This document shows, in pieces, positions 43,808-54,080 of a stretch of DNA of 64,000 nt (positions within the stretch are counted from its first letter, which is position 1; the number at the start of each line of letters is the position of its first letter). The DNA comes from Desmonostoc muscorum FACHB-395. GTDB lineage: Bacteria; Cyanobacteriota; Cyanobacteriia; Cyanobacteriales; Nostocaceae. The notes below the pieces were generated by a model. That model had not been told where the DNA came from, ran no database searches, and worked only from the letters and a program-made list of their open reading frames with translations. Where the stretch lies: contig NZ_JACJSF010000007.1 of the NCBI RefSeq assembly GCF_014698035.1, positions 1 to 64,000 on the forward strand. The letters are read 5' to 3'. The position numbers were made by a program, and so were the translations under genes.

Positions 43808-44716
43808 ATGTCAACCCGCAAACCCCAACGACTTCAAATGTGTGAACCAGTTCCAGGTTTGCAAACCTTGGTTAAACTGAGTAATACTGCTTTAGTGCGG
43901 ACAGTAATAACTACTGTTACCCACCATCAGCTAGTGATCGTAGGAGTTGTATTTGTTGCTACCCTGCTTTTTGCGATGCGGGAAAATGCCCCTTGGTTGA
44001 CAGTGCCTAAACAGGTGGCAATTGAATTCTTTTCTGCTGTATCCCAATCGTTAGCTGCTTTATTGGGGGTATTAATTGTTTTCCTCACCTTTACTAGTCA
44101 GCTAATCGCTCAAAGACGACATGAAGATTACTATACACTTCAGATCCAGATTGACCAACTCATTCGTCTAACTCAGTCTCTTCCCACCGAACTAAGTAAT
44201 TTGGATCAAACTCTAATAGCACTAATTAACTATTTAGTTCCGTTGCATTTAAAGGATTTTCCAATCTGGGCAAATAGTCCCCAGATGCTACCTGTAGAAA
44301 AGCTTTTAGATAATTTCAAGAATGAAGATGAATGGGCGCAAGTGCAGCCAGAATGTTCATTAGCTACTCATTTACACCGACAACAAATTTTACTTGTCAT
44401 CAATAATATGGAAGAAATCCTGGAGGGATTTTCCAGACTTTACAATCGCATTCTGGAGATCAGCCGTTTTATTCTCGCGATCGTTAAGTTGTCATTTCTT
44501 CTAGGAGTTTCGCTCCTGTTTTTGCTGTTATTTGGAATTATCGATTTGCAAAGAAAGTTTCCCGATCTCAGTCTACCTGTAATTGTTTCTCTAGCAATTT
44601 GGGTGTTGATTGCTCTTTTAGAGCTAGTGCTTGATACCTGGTTTTTTTATAAAAATCTTTATGGTTCTTCGAGTCACTATCTGCGATTTTTTCCTAATCC
44701 AAAAGACCCTAATTAA
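43808..44716 (+). CDS. Integral membrane protein of unknown function
   Basis: 302 residues with likely membrane spans at about 42-58, 75-98, 223-245 and 258-278. Between spans two and three lies a hydrophilic helical stretch (TSQLIAQRRHEDYYTLQIQIDQLIRL). No named family is recognised, though the layout resembles small predicted channels or sensors. It is placed between ctpA and the sigma factor gene with gaps of 45 and 20 bases, so probably one transcript. Confidence 0.7.
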   Translation: MSTRKPQRLQMCEPVPGLQTLVKLSNTALVRTVITTVTHHQLVIVGVVFVATLLFAMRENAPWLTVPKQVAIEFFSAVSQSLAALLGVLIVFLTFTSQLIAQRRHEDYYTLQIQIDQLIRLTQSLPTELSNLDQTLIALINYLVPLHLKDFPIWANSPQMLPVEKLLDNFKNEDEWAQVQPECSLATHLHRQQILLVINNMEEILEGFSRLYNRILEISRFILAIVKLSFLLGVSLLFLLLFGIIDLQRKFPDLSLPVIVSLAIWVLIALLELVLDTWFFYKNLYGSSSHYLRFFPNPKDPN

Positions 44717-44736
44717 TAGGCAGAGACTAACTCACT

Positions 44737-45702
44737 ATGAGTAACTTAACATTCTCAGATACTAAAGCTAGTAACACAAACAAAGCTACAACTGATACAA
44801 TCCGTGCTTATCTGAAAGAAATTGGCAGGATACCTCTGTTAACCCAGGAGCAAGAAATTATTTTTGCCCAAGAAATTCAGCAGATGATGATAATACTTGC
44901 TGAATCAGAAAAACTGGCTGTTGAATTAAAGCGTACACCCACGCTGTCAGAATGGGCTAGCCAGATACAGTTAAGCGAACAGGAACTACTTCAGCAGCTA
45001 AATCAAGGGAAAAAAGCCAAGCAGAAAATGATCACGGCTAATCTCCGGCTGGTGGTATCAATTGCCAAGCAATATCAGAGACGTAACTTAGAACTGATGG
45101 ACTTAATTCAAGAAGGTACATTAGGTTTAGAAAGAGGGGTTGAGAAATTCAATCCGGCTCTAGGATACAGGTTTTCAACCTACGCTTACTGGTGGATTCG
45201 TCAAGGAATTACCAGAGCGATCGCCCAGCAAGGACGGGCGATTCGATTACCCATTCACATCAATGAAAAATTAAACAAAATTAAGCGTGTTCAGCGAGAG
45301 TTATCTCAAACACTGGGTCGTATTCCCACCAGTGCGGAAATTGCTAATGCACTTTCTTTAAAACCTAGTCAGATTCGAGAATTTCTGCTTTTGGCTACTC
45401 AAACTATCTCTCTCGATATTCGAGTTAGCTCAGAAAAAGATTTAAGATTACAAGACTTAATAGAAGATTATAGATATTCTTCTAGTAGCTATATCACAGA
45501 AGAATCTCTCAATCAGGAGGTTAAAAGTTTATTATCAAATTTGTCTCGCCAACAACAAGAAATATTAAATTTGCACTTTGGGTTGGCAGATGGAGAAGAA
45601 CTTTCTCTACAACAGATTGGTCAGCGTCTGGGTATTAGTCGAGAACGAGTGCGGCAGATAGAAAAACAAGCTCTCAAACTTTTACAGCAGCAGTTAAGTT
45701 AA
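44737..45702 (+). CDS. Group 2 sigma-70 factor
   Basis: 321 residues. Region 1.2 ([21 protein letters not shown]), region 2 ([25 protein letters not shown], then [20 protein letters not shown]), region 3 and region 4 ([21 protein letters not shown]) are all present. The acidic region 1.1 of the housekeeping factor is absent, as in the non-essential SigB/C/D/E group of cyanobacteria. Which member cannot be decided. Its position at the end of the ctpA operon suggests a stress-response role. Confidence 0.9.
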   Translation: MSNLTFSDTKASNTNKATTDTIRAYLKEIGRIPLLTQEQEIIFAQEIQQMMIILAESEKLAVELKRTPTLSEWASQIQLSEQELLQQLNQGKKAKQKMITANLRLVVSIAKQYQRRNLELMDLIQEGTLGLERGVEKFNPALGYRFSTYAYWWIRQGITRAIAQQGRAIRLPIHINEKLNKIKRVQRELSQTLGRIPTSAEIANALSLKPSQIREFLLLATQTISLDIRVSSEKDLRLQDLIEDYRYSSSSYITEESLNQEVKSLLSNLSRQQQEILNLHFGLADGEELSLQQIGQRLGISRERVRQIEKQALKLLQQQLS

Positions 45703-45811
45703 CTATTGAAAAAGAATTCAGAAGGCAGAATTCAGAATTCAGAATAAATTATTACGAAATAACGTAGACACGTTCGCGTAGCGTCTCGTAGAGAAGTGGC
45801 TTGCCGCAGGC

Positions 45812-45841
45812 TACCGCAGAGGCGCAGAGGACACGGAGAAA
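45812..45841. repeat. Solo CCGCAGAGGCGCAGAGG repeat arm
   Basis: A stretch with CCGCAGAGGCGCAGAGGACAC matching one arm of the inverted-repeat element at 50607-50767. It lies in the space between the sigma factor and RND adaptor genes together with GAATTCAGA repeats. Confidence 0.55.
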
Positions 45842-45933
45842 TGGGAGTTTGAGAGATATTTTACGTAAGTCCTATCATACTGAATTCTGGCTTCTGACTC
45901 CTGAATTATGTTTTTAATAAACTAAAATCCAGT

Positions 45934-45938
45934 GGAGG
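45934..45938 (+). promoter_or_regulatory. Ribosome-binding site deciding the RND adaptor start
   Basis: GGAGG lies 5 bases before the ATG at 45944. A GTG at 45932 in the same frame would place this site inside the coding sequence, so ATG 45944 is preferred. Confidence 0.75.
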
Positions 45939-45943
45939 TTCTG

Positions 45944-47479
45944 ATGAACCATGAAATTGCTAATGAAAGTTTGACTGAAAACGAGAACAGTATAGAGCCG
46001 AGGTTACCGCGATCGCCAAAAAAGAAAAAGATTACTTGGGTAATTTTGGGCGTGCTGTTGCTGACTGGGTTGGTTTTTTTTGGTATCCATACAAGTGCAG
46101 CCAAGTCAGACAAAACTGAAAAATCTGGACGTAATAAACAGCAAGTGACACCTGTAACTGTGGCAATGGTGACACAAAAAACGGTTCCAGTGCAATTGCA
46201 GGCGATCGGTAATGTGCAATCGGGTTCTACGGTATCGATTACGCCCGAAGCTAGCGGACGGATTATTGGGGTTTATTTTAAGAAAGGTCAAGATGTGAAA
46301 AAGGGACAACTTTTGTTTACCCTGGATGACCGATCGCAAACTGCTGCAATCCAGCAAGCTCAAGGAACTGTTGCCAAAGACCAAGCTTCGGTACAGCAAG
46401 CCAGAGATGCATTAGCCAGAGACTTGGGTCAGGTAGACCAAGCGAGAGCCACTTTAATTAAAGACCAAGCCTTGGTGCGACAAGCCCAAGCTAATTTGGC
46501 CAAGGATCAAGCCCAAGCAGAATTTGCTCAGGGACAGAGCGATCGCTATAGTGCATTGTACAAAAAGGGCGCGATTAGTTTAGATCAAGCACAGCAATAC
46601 GTTTCTAACAGCAAATCGGCTACAGCAACTCTGCAAGCAGATCGAGAAGCGATCGCTAATGCTGAAGCAGTTTTGAAAAGCGATCGCGTGGCGCTGACTA
46701 ATGCTGGCGCAGTTGTCAAAGGCGATCAAGCTGCGATCGCTAATGCTCAAGCCGTTGTCCGTTCCGACCAGGGAGCATTAGACAATACCAAAGTGCAATT
46801 ATCTTACGCCAAAATTTATGCGCCGATTGATGGCCGCGCTGGCAATATTTTGGTGACTTTGGGCAACGTGGTACAAGCTAACAGCACGACTCCACTTGTT
46901 ACCCTGACCCAAATTCGCCCGATTCAAGTTGCTTTTTCCATTCCCGAAACAAATCTGCCCCAGGTACAAAAGTATATGCAGAATGGCAAGCTGAAGGTAG
47001 ATGTGACATTCCCCAACGATCAAGCTCATCCCGCACCAGGTGTTTTGACATTTGTCAATAATACGGTTGATAACACCACAGGGACAATTCAACTGATTGG
47101 CGACTTTGATAACACTCAGGGACACTTGTTTCCCGGTCAATTTGTGAACACAACGCTAACGCTTACGGAAGAACCCAATGCAACGGTTGTACCTTCTCAA
47201 GCCGTGCAGAATGGCCCGGATGGCCAGTTTGTCTTTGTAGTTAAGCCAGACATGACGGTGCAAAATGTCCCAGTTACAATTAGCAGCACCATTAATGGAC
47301 TAGACGTGGTTGAGAAAGGGCCGCAACCAGGCGATAAAATTGTCACCGATGGTCAAGCGAATCTTGTTTCGGGGAGCAAAATCCGCATTAAAACAGGCGG
47401 CAATGACTCAAATGGAAATTCCTCGAAGTCTAGAAGAGGAAGAGGGGCAGGGGGCAGGGAGCAAGGGGGTGAATCATGA
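45944..47479 (+). CDS. RND efflux periplasmic adaptor (MdtA/HlyD type)
   Basis: 511 residues from ATG 45944. After a cytoplasmic start (PRSPKKKK) comes one membrane anchor (ITWVILGVLLLTGLVFFGIH). The first half-lipoyl segment is SGSTVSITPEASGRIIGVYFKKGQDVKKGQLLFTLD. A long alpha-hairpin of Ala/Gln-rich heptads (KDQASVQQARDALARDLGQVDQARATLIKDQAL) and the second lipoyl and barrel parts follow. The tail is Gly/Ser/Arg-rich. It links an inner-membrane pump to an outer-membrane channel. Its last four bases overlap the first pump gene (ATGA). Confidence 0.9.
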   Translation: MNHEIANESLTENENSIEPRLPRSPKKKKITWVILGVLLLTGLVFFGIHTSAAKSDKTEKSGRNKQQVTPVTVAMVTQKTVPVQLQAIGNVQSGSTVSITPEASGRIIGVYFKKGQDVKKGQLLFTLDDRSQTAAIQQAQGTVAKDQASVQQARDALARDLGQVDQARATLIKDQALVRQAQANLAKDQAQAEFAQGQSDRYSALYKKGAISLDQAQQYVSNSKSATATLQADREAIANAEAVLKSDRVALTNAGAVVKGDQAAIANAQAVVRSDQGALDNTKVQLSYAKIYAPIDGRAGNILVTLGNVVQANSTTPLVTLTQIRPIQVAFSIPETNLPQVQKYMQNGKLKVDVTFPNDQAHPAPGVLTFVNNTVDNTTGTIQLIGDFDNTQGHLFPGQFVNTTLTLTEEPNATVVPSQAVQNGPDGQFVFVVKPDMTVQNVPVTISSTINGLDVVEKGPQPGDKIVTDGQANLVSGSKIRIKTGGNDSNGNSSKSRRGRGAGGREQGGES

Positions 47480-50400
47480 ACCTCTCAGAACCATTTATCC
47501 GTCGCCCGATCATGACGACTCTGGTGATGACGGCGATTTTGATCTTCGGTTTCATGAGTTATCGCTTGCTGCCAATCAGCGATTTACCCAGTGTGGATTA
47601 TCCGACAATTCAGGTAAGCGCCTCCCGACCGGGAGCTAGCCCCGAAACAATGGCAGCATCGGTTGCCCGTCCCTTAGAGAAGCAATTTTCCAGCATTGCT
47701 GGACTCGATTCGCTCAATTCAACTAGCACTCTGGGACAGACTCAAATTACACTACAATTCAACTTGAGTCGCAACATTGATGATGCAGCGCAGGATGTAG
47801 AAGCAGCCATATCAGGAGCATCGGGGCAAATTGCGACGGATTTACCCAATCCTCCCACCTACAGCAAGGTTAACCCCGCAGATCAACCAATTCTTTACCT
47901 TTATCTTGATTCTCCCACTCTGCCGCTTTCACAGGTAGATAACTATGCCGAGACTTATTTGGCGCAAAAGCTATCTACAATCAATGGGGTGGCACAGGTA
48001 GCTGTCTACGGTTCCCAAAAGTATGCCGCTCGAATTCAACTCGATCCTCAGCAATTGGCAGCGCGGCAAATTGGGTTAGATCAGGTGGCGACGGCGATTC
48101 AACAGGGAAACGTCAATTTACCTACTGGCAGTCTTTCGGGTAATCATAAGAATTTTACAGTCCAGACTAACGGGCAACTTGAGGATGCAGCTGCTTATCG
48201 CCAACTGATTGTGTCTTATAAAGAAGGAACGCCCATCTATCTTAATCAACTGGGTAGGATTATTGACAGTGTAGAAAATGACAAAGTAGCAAGCTGGTAC
48301 AACAATACCCGCGCCATTATTCTCACCATTCAAAGACAGCCCGGAACCAATACGGTACAAGTCGTAGACACGATTAAGAATTTGCTGCCAAAGTTACGAG
48401 AGCAGATTCCGGCATCCGTGGAAATTGGAGTTCTCTATGATGCGTCTCAATCAATTCGAGATTCAGTAGATGATGTCAGATTTACGTTGATTCTGACGAT
48501 CGCTCTAGTTATCTTAGTAATTTTCATATTTTTGCGGAACCTCTCGGCGACGGTGATTCCTAGTTTGGCATTACCCGTTTCGCTGATTGGCACTTTTGCA
48601 GTGATGTATTTGCTGCACTACTCACTAGATAATCTGTCACTGATGGCGTTGACCCTTTCGGTGGGTTTCGTAGTGGATGATGCGATCGTCATGCTAGAAA
48701 ATATCGTCCGTCATATCGAAATGGGGGAACCTCCCCTAGAAGCGGCGTTGAATGGGTCGAGAGAAATTGGTTTTACAATTCTGTCGATGACCCTTTCTTT
48801 GGTTGCAGTCTTCATCCCCATGTTGTTCATGAGTGAAGTACTAGGGCGATTATTTCATGAATTTGCTGTGACGATCGCAGTTGCAATTCTCGTCTCTGGT
48901 TTTGTGTCTTTGACTTTGACTCCCATGTTGTGCAGCCGTTTTCTGCGTCCTGTAAATCATGCTAATCAAAGTCGGTTATATCAAGCTTCTGAATATGTCT
49001 TCGATCGCTTCCTCGGTTTGTACGATTGGAGTCTCAAAAAAGTCTTAAAATATCACCGCACCACGATGATTTTATCTGTCTTTTTATTGGCGGTGACAGT
49101 TGGGCTGTTGATGATAGTTCCCAAAGGCTTTATTCCTAGCGAAGATACAGGACAAATTACAGGTATTACCCAAGCAGCCGAGGATGCGTCCTTCGATAAT
49201 CTTGTCCAACATCAGCAGACAGTTGCTAACCTGATTCGCCAAGACCCAAATGTAGATGCAGTCAACTCCAATATCGGGGCGGGAGCCAGTGCTAGTGGAG
49301 GTGGGGCAGCAGTTGCAGCCAATTCTGGAAGTTTGTTTATTCGGTTAAAACCGCGATCGCAGCGCCAACTAGGGGCCGATGAAATCGTGCAAAATTTACG
49401 AACCAAACTTGCCACTGTTCCAGGCATCCAAGTATTCTTACAAAATCCGCCAGCGATTCCCATTGGCGCTCAACAAAGTACAGGACTTTATCAAGTTGCA
49501 CTTCAGAGTTCTGATGTCAAACCCTTACAGGAGTATGTTCCCCAACTTGTTACCAAGATGAAGGAGATGACAGAACTCCAGGATGTCAACAGTGATTTAC
49601 AATTTGCTTCCCAGATTCAAATTGACATTGACCGCGATAAAGCCTCAACTTATGGTATTACCGCCGAGCAAATCGAAAATACCCTCAGAAGTGCCTTCGG
49701 TTCCTATCAAGTGTCAACCATCTATGCAGCGACCAATGAGTATCAGGTAATTTTGGAATTAGCACCACAGTATCAGGAGGATATCAACGCTCTTTTGACA
49801 TTGTATGTTAACTCCAGCACTGGAGTGGCAGTTCCTCTGAAGACATTCGCCAAACTATCTCAGGGAGTCGGCCCGTTAATGGTCAATCATAACGGTCGGA
49901 TGAACGCCGCCACCATTTCCTTTAACCTCGCCCCCGGTGTGTCCTTAGGAAATGCCAACGAAGAGATTCAAAAACTGATCGATCGGGTAATTCCTGCCAG
50001 CATTAGCACCAGCTTTCAGGGTGCAAGTCAGGTATTTCAAAGTTCACTGCCGAGTTTGGGTTTATTGTTAGCGATCGCCATCTTAGTAATTTATCTGATC
50101 CTTGGCGTTCTCTATGAAGATTTCATTCACCCGATTACGATTCTTTCTGGTTTGCCATCAGCAGGTTTTGGGGCATTGTTAACGCTGATATTATTCCATG
50201 TCGAACTCAATGTTTACTCCTTCATCGGCATCATTCTCTTAGTGGGCATTGTGAAGAAAAACGGCATCATGATGGTGGACTTTGCAATTGTTGCCCAGCG
50301 AGAAGAAGGGAAAAAACCGTCTGAGGCGATTTATCAAGCCTGTTTGGTGCGCTTCCGTCCAATTATGATGACGACAATGGCAGCCTTAATGGGAACCTTG

Positions 50401-50598
50401 CCTATTGCGATCGGATTTGGGGCTGGTTCGGAATCCCGCCGTCCTCTAGGGATTGCAGTTGTGGGTGGATTGGTGTTTTCTCAGATATTGACTTTGTATT
50501 TAACACCCGTGTTCTATATCTATATGGAATCGTGGCGGAAGAAGCTTAATCAAGTTAAGTTCCGGCGGGTGTTTTCGTTTACAGGGGGGCGATCGTGA
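47476..50598 (+). CDS. RND multidrug efflux pump, MdtB/MdtC-like (first)
   Basis: 1040 residues, full length. It starts MNLSEPFIRRPIMTTLVMTAIL and shows twelve expected membrane spans in two halves with large periplasmic loops. Proton-relay aspartates are in TM4 (SVGFVVDDAIVMLENIVRH) and a lysine in TM10 (VGIVKKNGIMMVDFAIV). With the second pump gene it forms a tandem like mdtB-mdtC, whose products make a mixed trimer. Substrates cannot be told. Translation is coupled to the adaptor gene. Confidence 0.93.
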   Translation: MNLSEPFIRRPIMTTLVMTAILIFGFMSYRLLPISDLPSVDYPTIQVSASRPGASPETMAASVARPLEKQFSSIAGLDSLNSTSTLGQTQITLQFNLSRNIDDAAQDVEAAISGASGQIATDLPNPPTYSKVNPADQPILYLYLDSPTLPLSQVDNYAETYLAQKLSTINGVAQVAVYGSQKYAARIQLDPQQLAARQIGLDQVATAIQQGNVNLPTGSLSGNHKNFTVQTNGQLEDAAAYRQLIVSYKEGTPIYLNQLGRIIDSVENDKVASWYNNTRAIILTIQRQPGTNTVQVVDTIKNLLPKLREQIPASVEIGVLYDASQSIRDSVDDVRFTLILTIALVILVIFIFLRNLSATVIPSLALPVSLIGTFAVMYLLHYSLDNLSLMALTLSVGFVVDDAIVMLENIVRHIEMGEPPLEAALNGSREIGFTILSMTLSLVAVFIPMLFMSEVLGRLFHEFAVTIAVAILVSGFVSLTLTPMLCSRFLRPVNHANQSRLYQASEYVFDRFLGLYDWSLKKVLKYHRTTMILSVFLLAVTVGLLMIVPKGFIPSEDTGQITGITQAAEDASFDNLVQHQQTVANLIRQDPNVDAVNSNIGAGASASGGGAAVAANSGSLFIRLKPRSQRQLGADEIVQNLRTKLATVPGIQVFLQNPPAIPIGAQQSTGLYQVALQSSDVKPLQEYVPQLVTKMKEMTELQDVNSDLQFASQIQIDIDRDKASTYGITAEQIENTLRSAFGSYQVSTIYAATNEYQVILELAPQYQEDINALLTLYVNSSTGVAVPLKTFAKLSQGVGPLMVNHNGRMNAATISFNLAPGVSLGNANEEIQKLIDRVIPASISTSFQGASQVFQSSLPSLGLLLAIAILVIYLILGVLYEDFIHPITILSGLPSAGFGALLTLILFHVELNVYSFIGIILLVGIVKKNGIMMVDFAIVAQREEGKKPSEAIYQACLVRFRPIMMTTMAALMGTLPIAIGFGAGSESRRPLGIAVVGGLVFSQILTLYLTPVFYIYMESWRKKLNQVKFRRVFSFTGGRS

Positions 50599-50606
50599 TA
50601 TTTAAA

Positions 50607-50767
50607 CGAACCGCAGAGACGCAGAGGACACAGAGAGGAGAATCAAGAGAGTTTTATGTGTTGAAACCAGATATTAAAGCCGTTTTTTCCTGTCTCCTGT
50701 GTTACAACTCAACATTCAGTTAAGCATTTCTTTCTTCTCTCAGTGTCCTCTGCGCCTCTGCGGTTCG
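50607..50767. mobile_element. 161-base inverted-repeat element between two pump genes
   Basis: The left end begins CGAACCGCAGAGACGCAGAG, and the right end is its near-complement ending CTGCGGTTCG; the arms extend about 33 bases. TAAA flanks both sides (50603-50606 and 50768-50771), suggesting a target duplication. No coding capacity. It may form a very stable hairpin in the mRNA between the two pump genes. Confidence 0.75.
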
Positions 50768-50845
50768 TAAAGAGTTAAGCCTTAATCCAAACGTATTGCT
50801 ATTTAGCAATCGCATCGCTAGCACATTTCTGGGATAACAGAACCC

Positions 50846-53800
50846 ATGAACCTTTCAGAACCCTTCATCCGTCGTCCAGTCATGACCACCTTAGTGATGA
50901 TTGGTATTCTCATCTTCGGTCTGATGAGTTATGTACTATTACCCATCAGTGCCTTACCCAACGTTGAATATCCTTTTATTTCTGTCTCTGCTAGTCTCCC
51001 AGGTGCCACCCCAGAAACAATGGCATCTTCGGTCGCCGCACCCCTAGAAAGACAGTTTACCGAAATTGCCGGATTAAATTCATTCAATTCCACCAGTTCA
51101 ACTGGCAGCACCAACATTTCCCTACAATTTGACTTTAGCCGCAGAGTTGAAGATGCCGCCAAAGATGTGCAGGCAGCCATCTCCGCCGCCGCCGGACAAC
51201 TACCCGCCGGAATGCCTCACCCGCCCACTTACCGCAAAGTCAACCCCTCTGTCTCACCAGTTCTCTTCCTCTATATGTATTCTGAGACACAGCCAATCTC
51301 GACAGTAGATGAATATGCAGAGGTAACAGTTGGTCAGCCAATCTCGATGATTGATGGTGTTGCTCAGGTACAGGTTTTTGGTCAACAGCAATATGCAGTC
51401 CGGGTTCAGGTTGACCCGCGAGAGTTGGCATCAAGGGGAATTGGTCTAAATCAGGTAAAAACTGCCATCCAACAAGGAAATGTCAATTTACCAACAGGTA
51501 GTCTGTCTGGCACTTATAAAAGTTATACAATTCAGGCGAACGGTCAACTTACCGACGCTGCCAGCTATCGCCAGTTAATTGTAACCTACAAAAATGGTGC
51601 GCCTGTGCGACTTCAGGATTTGGGGCAGGTGATTGATAGCGAACAAAACGTCAAAGTCTCAAATTTGTATAGCGATCAGAAGGTGACAAACTGCCATTCA
51701 GTTGTTCTTGCTGTACAGCCACAGCCTGGTGCTAATACTGTAAATATTGTTGATGCCATCCAGAAACTTTTACCTACACTCCGCGAACAAGTTCCCAAAT
51801 CCATTGAGATGGGAATTATGTACGATCGCTCCCAAACAATTCGAGCCTCTGTCAGTGATGTAAAATTTACCTTGCTTCTCTCGGTTTGTCTAGTTGTATT
51901 GGTAATTTTCTTATTCTTACGTGATACAACTGCGACGCTGATACCCAGTTTAGCCCTACCTGTAGCGATCATTGGTACTTTTGCGGCGATGTATCTGTCG
52001 GGCTTCTCCCTAGACAATCTCTCCCTCATGGCATTGACCCTTTCTGTGGGCTTTGTGGTGGATGATGCGATCGTGGTGTTGGAAAATATCGTCCGTTATC
52101 GGGAAATGGGCGAATCTCCCCTAAATGCTGCATTGAAAGGATCGAGGGAAATCAGTTTCACCATTTTGTCAATGACCCTCTCCCTGGTGGCGGTGTTCAT
52201 TCCCATCATGTTTATGAGTGGAATAATCGGTAAATTATTTCATGAATTCGCCGTGACGATCGCTGTGGCAATTTTGGTTTCGGGTTTTGTTTCCCTCAGT
52301 CTCACCCCAATGTTGTGCAGTCGCTTTTTGCGTTCATCCCATCAACGAAGACCAAATTTGGTGTATCGAGTCTCAGAACGAGCATTTGATTTACTACTGC
52401 AAGGATATGATTGGACGCTCAAGCCGATCTTAAAATACCGCCTGATGACACTCATCGGTTCTGGCATTTTGCTGGTAATGACTGTCTATTTGTTCGTCAT
52501 TGTCCCTAAAGGCTTTATTCCCACCGAAGACACCGGACAACTTATGGGGAATACGAAAGCAGCGCAAGATATTTCTTTTGATGATATGCGTCGTCACCAG
52601 CAAAAGGTTGTTGACATCATTCGTCAAGACCCTAACATTGAAGCAGTTGACTCGATTGTGGGTGCAAGTGGGCCGAATGCATCAGTCAACTCTGGGCGAA
52701 TTACAATTCGGCTCAAGCCACGTTCTCAACGTAAACTGAATGCTGACCAAATCATTCAAGAGTTAACCCCCAAGTTGAGACGTGTAGTTGGGGTTAAGAC
52801 ATTCCTTCGTTCTCCACCAGCTATTCCCATCGGTGGACAACAAACTAATTCTACTTATCAGTTCACATTGCAGAGTTTAAATCTGCAAGACTTGCGCCAA
52901 TACATTCCTAAACTTGTGGATAAAGTCAAAACCCTACCAGGACTCCAGAACGTTGACACCGATTTACAACTCAGCACTCCCCAAATCCAAGTCAAATTTG
53001 ACCATAACAAAGCTGCAATCCTTGGCATTAGCGCCCAACAAGTTGAACAAACTCTCAGTGCTGCTTATGGTTCTAGCCAGGTTTCAACTATTTATACTCC
53101 AAATGACCAATTTTATGTAATTTTAGAAGTGAAACCGGAGTTTCAACGAGATCCCACTGCCCTATCGATGCTCTATGTGCAATCGAGTACTGGGAAACTT
53201 GTTCCTCTGAGTGCGATCGCTAATATCACTCAAAATGTCGGCCCGCTCACAGTTACTCACGTTGCTCAACTCCCCTCTGCAACTATCTCTTTTGACACCC
53301 TCCCAGGAACGTCTCTAAGTCAGGCTACAGATGCTATCAAGCAAGCAGCCAGTGAGGTACTACCCTCAACAATTACCACCAGCTTTCAGGGTTCAGCCCA
53401 AACTTTTCAACAGTCTTTCAACGATTTAGGCGTGCTGTTGTTGGTGTCTATTTTAGTAATCTATCTAATTCTTGGTATCCTCTATGAGGATTTCATTCAC
53501 CCGATTACCATTCTTTCCGGTTTACCTTCGGCGGGTTTTGGCGCATTACTGACGCTACTGATTTTCCAGGTAGATTTAAATCTTTACTCTTTCATCGGCA
53601 TTATCTTGTTAGTAGGCATCGTCAAGAAAAATGGGATTATGCTGGTGGATTTTGCTATTGAAGCGCAAAGAAAGGAAGGGAAAAATTCCTTTGATGCTAT
53701 CTATGCCGCTTGCTTGATTCGCTTCCGCCCGATTATGATGACGACAATGGCAGCTTTAATTGGCACACTTCCCATTGCTCTGGGGACAGGAGTCGGTTCA

Positions 53801-53932
53801 GAAGCGCGTCGTCCTTTGGGGATTGCGATCGTTGGTGGATTGCTGTTTTCTCAGATATTGACTCTCTATCTAACTCCAGTGTTTTACATTTACATGGAAA
53901 CATTGCGAAAAAATCTTAGGAGCATGGATTAA
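50846..53932 (+). CDS. RND multidrug efflux pump, MdtB/MdtC-like (second)
   Basis: 1028 residues, very similar to the first pump (same MNLSEPFIRRPVMTTLVMIG start). TM4 aspartates (SVGFVVDDAIVVLENIVRY) and TM10 lysine (VGIVKKNGIMLVDFAI) are kept, so it is potentially active in proton transfer. It is separated from the first pump gene by 247 bases, most of them the inverted-repeat element. No outer-membrane TolC-like gene follows within the window. Confidence 0.93.
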   Translation: MNLSEPFIRRPVMTTLVMIGILIFGLMSYVLLPISALPNVEYPFISVSASLPGATPETMASSVAAPLERQFTEIAGLNSFNSTSSTGSTNISLQFDFSRRVEDAAKDVQAAISAAAGQLPAGMPHPPTYRKVNPSVSPVLFLYMYSETQPISTVDEYAEVTVGQPISMIDGVAQVQVFGQQQYAVRVQVDPRELASRGIGLNQVKTAIQQGNVNLPTGSLSGTYKSYTIQANGQLTDAASYRQLIVTYKNGAPVRLQDLGQVIDSEQNVKVSNLYSDQKVTNCHSVVLAVQPQPGANTVNIVDAIQKLLPTLREQVPKSIEMGIMYDRSQTIRASVSDVKFTLLLSVCLVVLVIFLFLRDTTATLIPSLALPVAIIGTFAAMYLSGFSLDNLSLMALTLSVGFVVDDAIVVLENIVRYREMGESPLNAALKGSREISFTILSMTLSLVAVFIPIMFMSGIIGKLFHEFAVTIAVAILVSGFVSLSLTPMLCSRFLRSSHQRRPNLVYRVSERAFDLLLQGYDWTLKPILKYRLMTLIGSGILLVMTVYLFVIVPKGFIPTEDTGQLMGNTKAAQDISFDDMRRHQQKVVDIIRQDPNIEAVDSIVGASGPNASVNSGRITIRLKPRSQRKLNADQIIQELTPKLRRVVGVKTFLRSPPAIPIGGQQTNSTYQFTLQSLNLQDLRQYIPKLVDKVKTLPGLQNVDTDLQLSTPQIQVKFDHNKAAILGISAQQVEQTLSAAYGSSQVSTIYTPNDQFYVILEVKPEFQRDPTALSMLYVQSSTGKLVPLSAIANITQNVGPLTVTHVAQLPSATISFDTLPGTSLSQATDAIKQAASEVLPSTITTSFQGSAQTFQQSFNDLGVLLLVSILVIYLILGILYEDFIHPITILSGLPSAGFGALLTLLIFQVDLNLYSFIGIILLVGIVKKNGIMLVDFAIEAQRKEGKNSFDAIYAACLIRFRPIMMTTMAALIGTLPIALGTGVGSEARRPLGIAIVGGLLFSQILTLYLTPVFYIYMETLRKNLRSMD

Positions 53933-54080
53933 ATAAGGTGTAATACAAAGCACGCATTTCTTCAGAGCCAGCATCTGTGTCTGAAATCTCAGCACTGAAG
54001 GGTAGGACTTTCATCACCAAAAGACTTACTTTACTGATTTAAAGTTAGAGTTCCCATTCAGGGCATTATTTATAACATCA

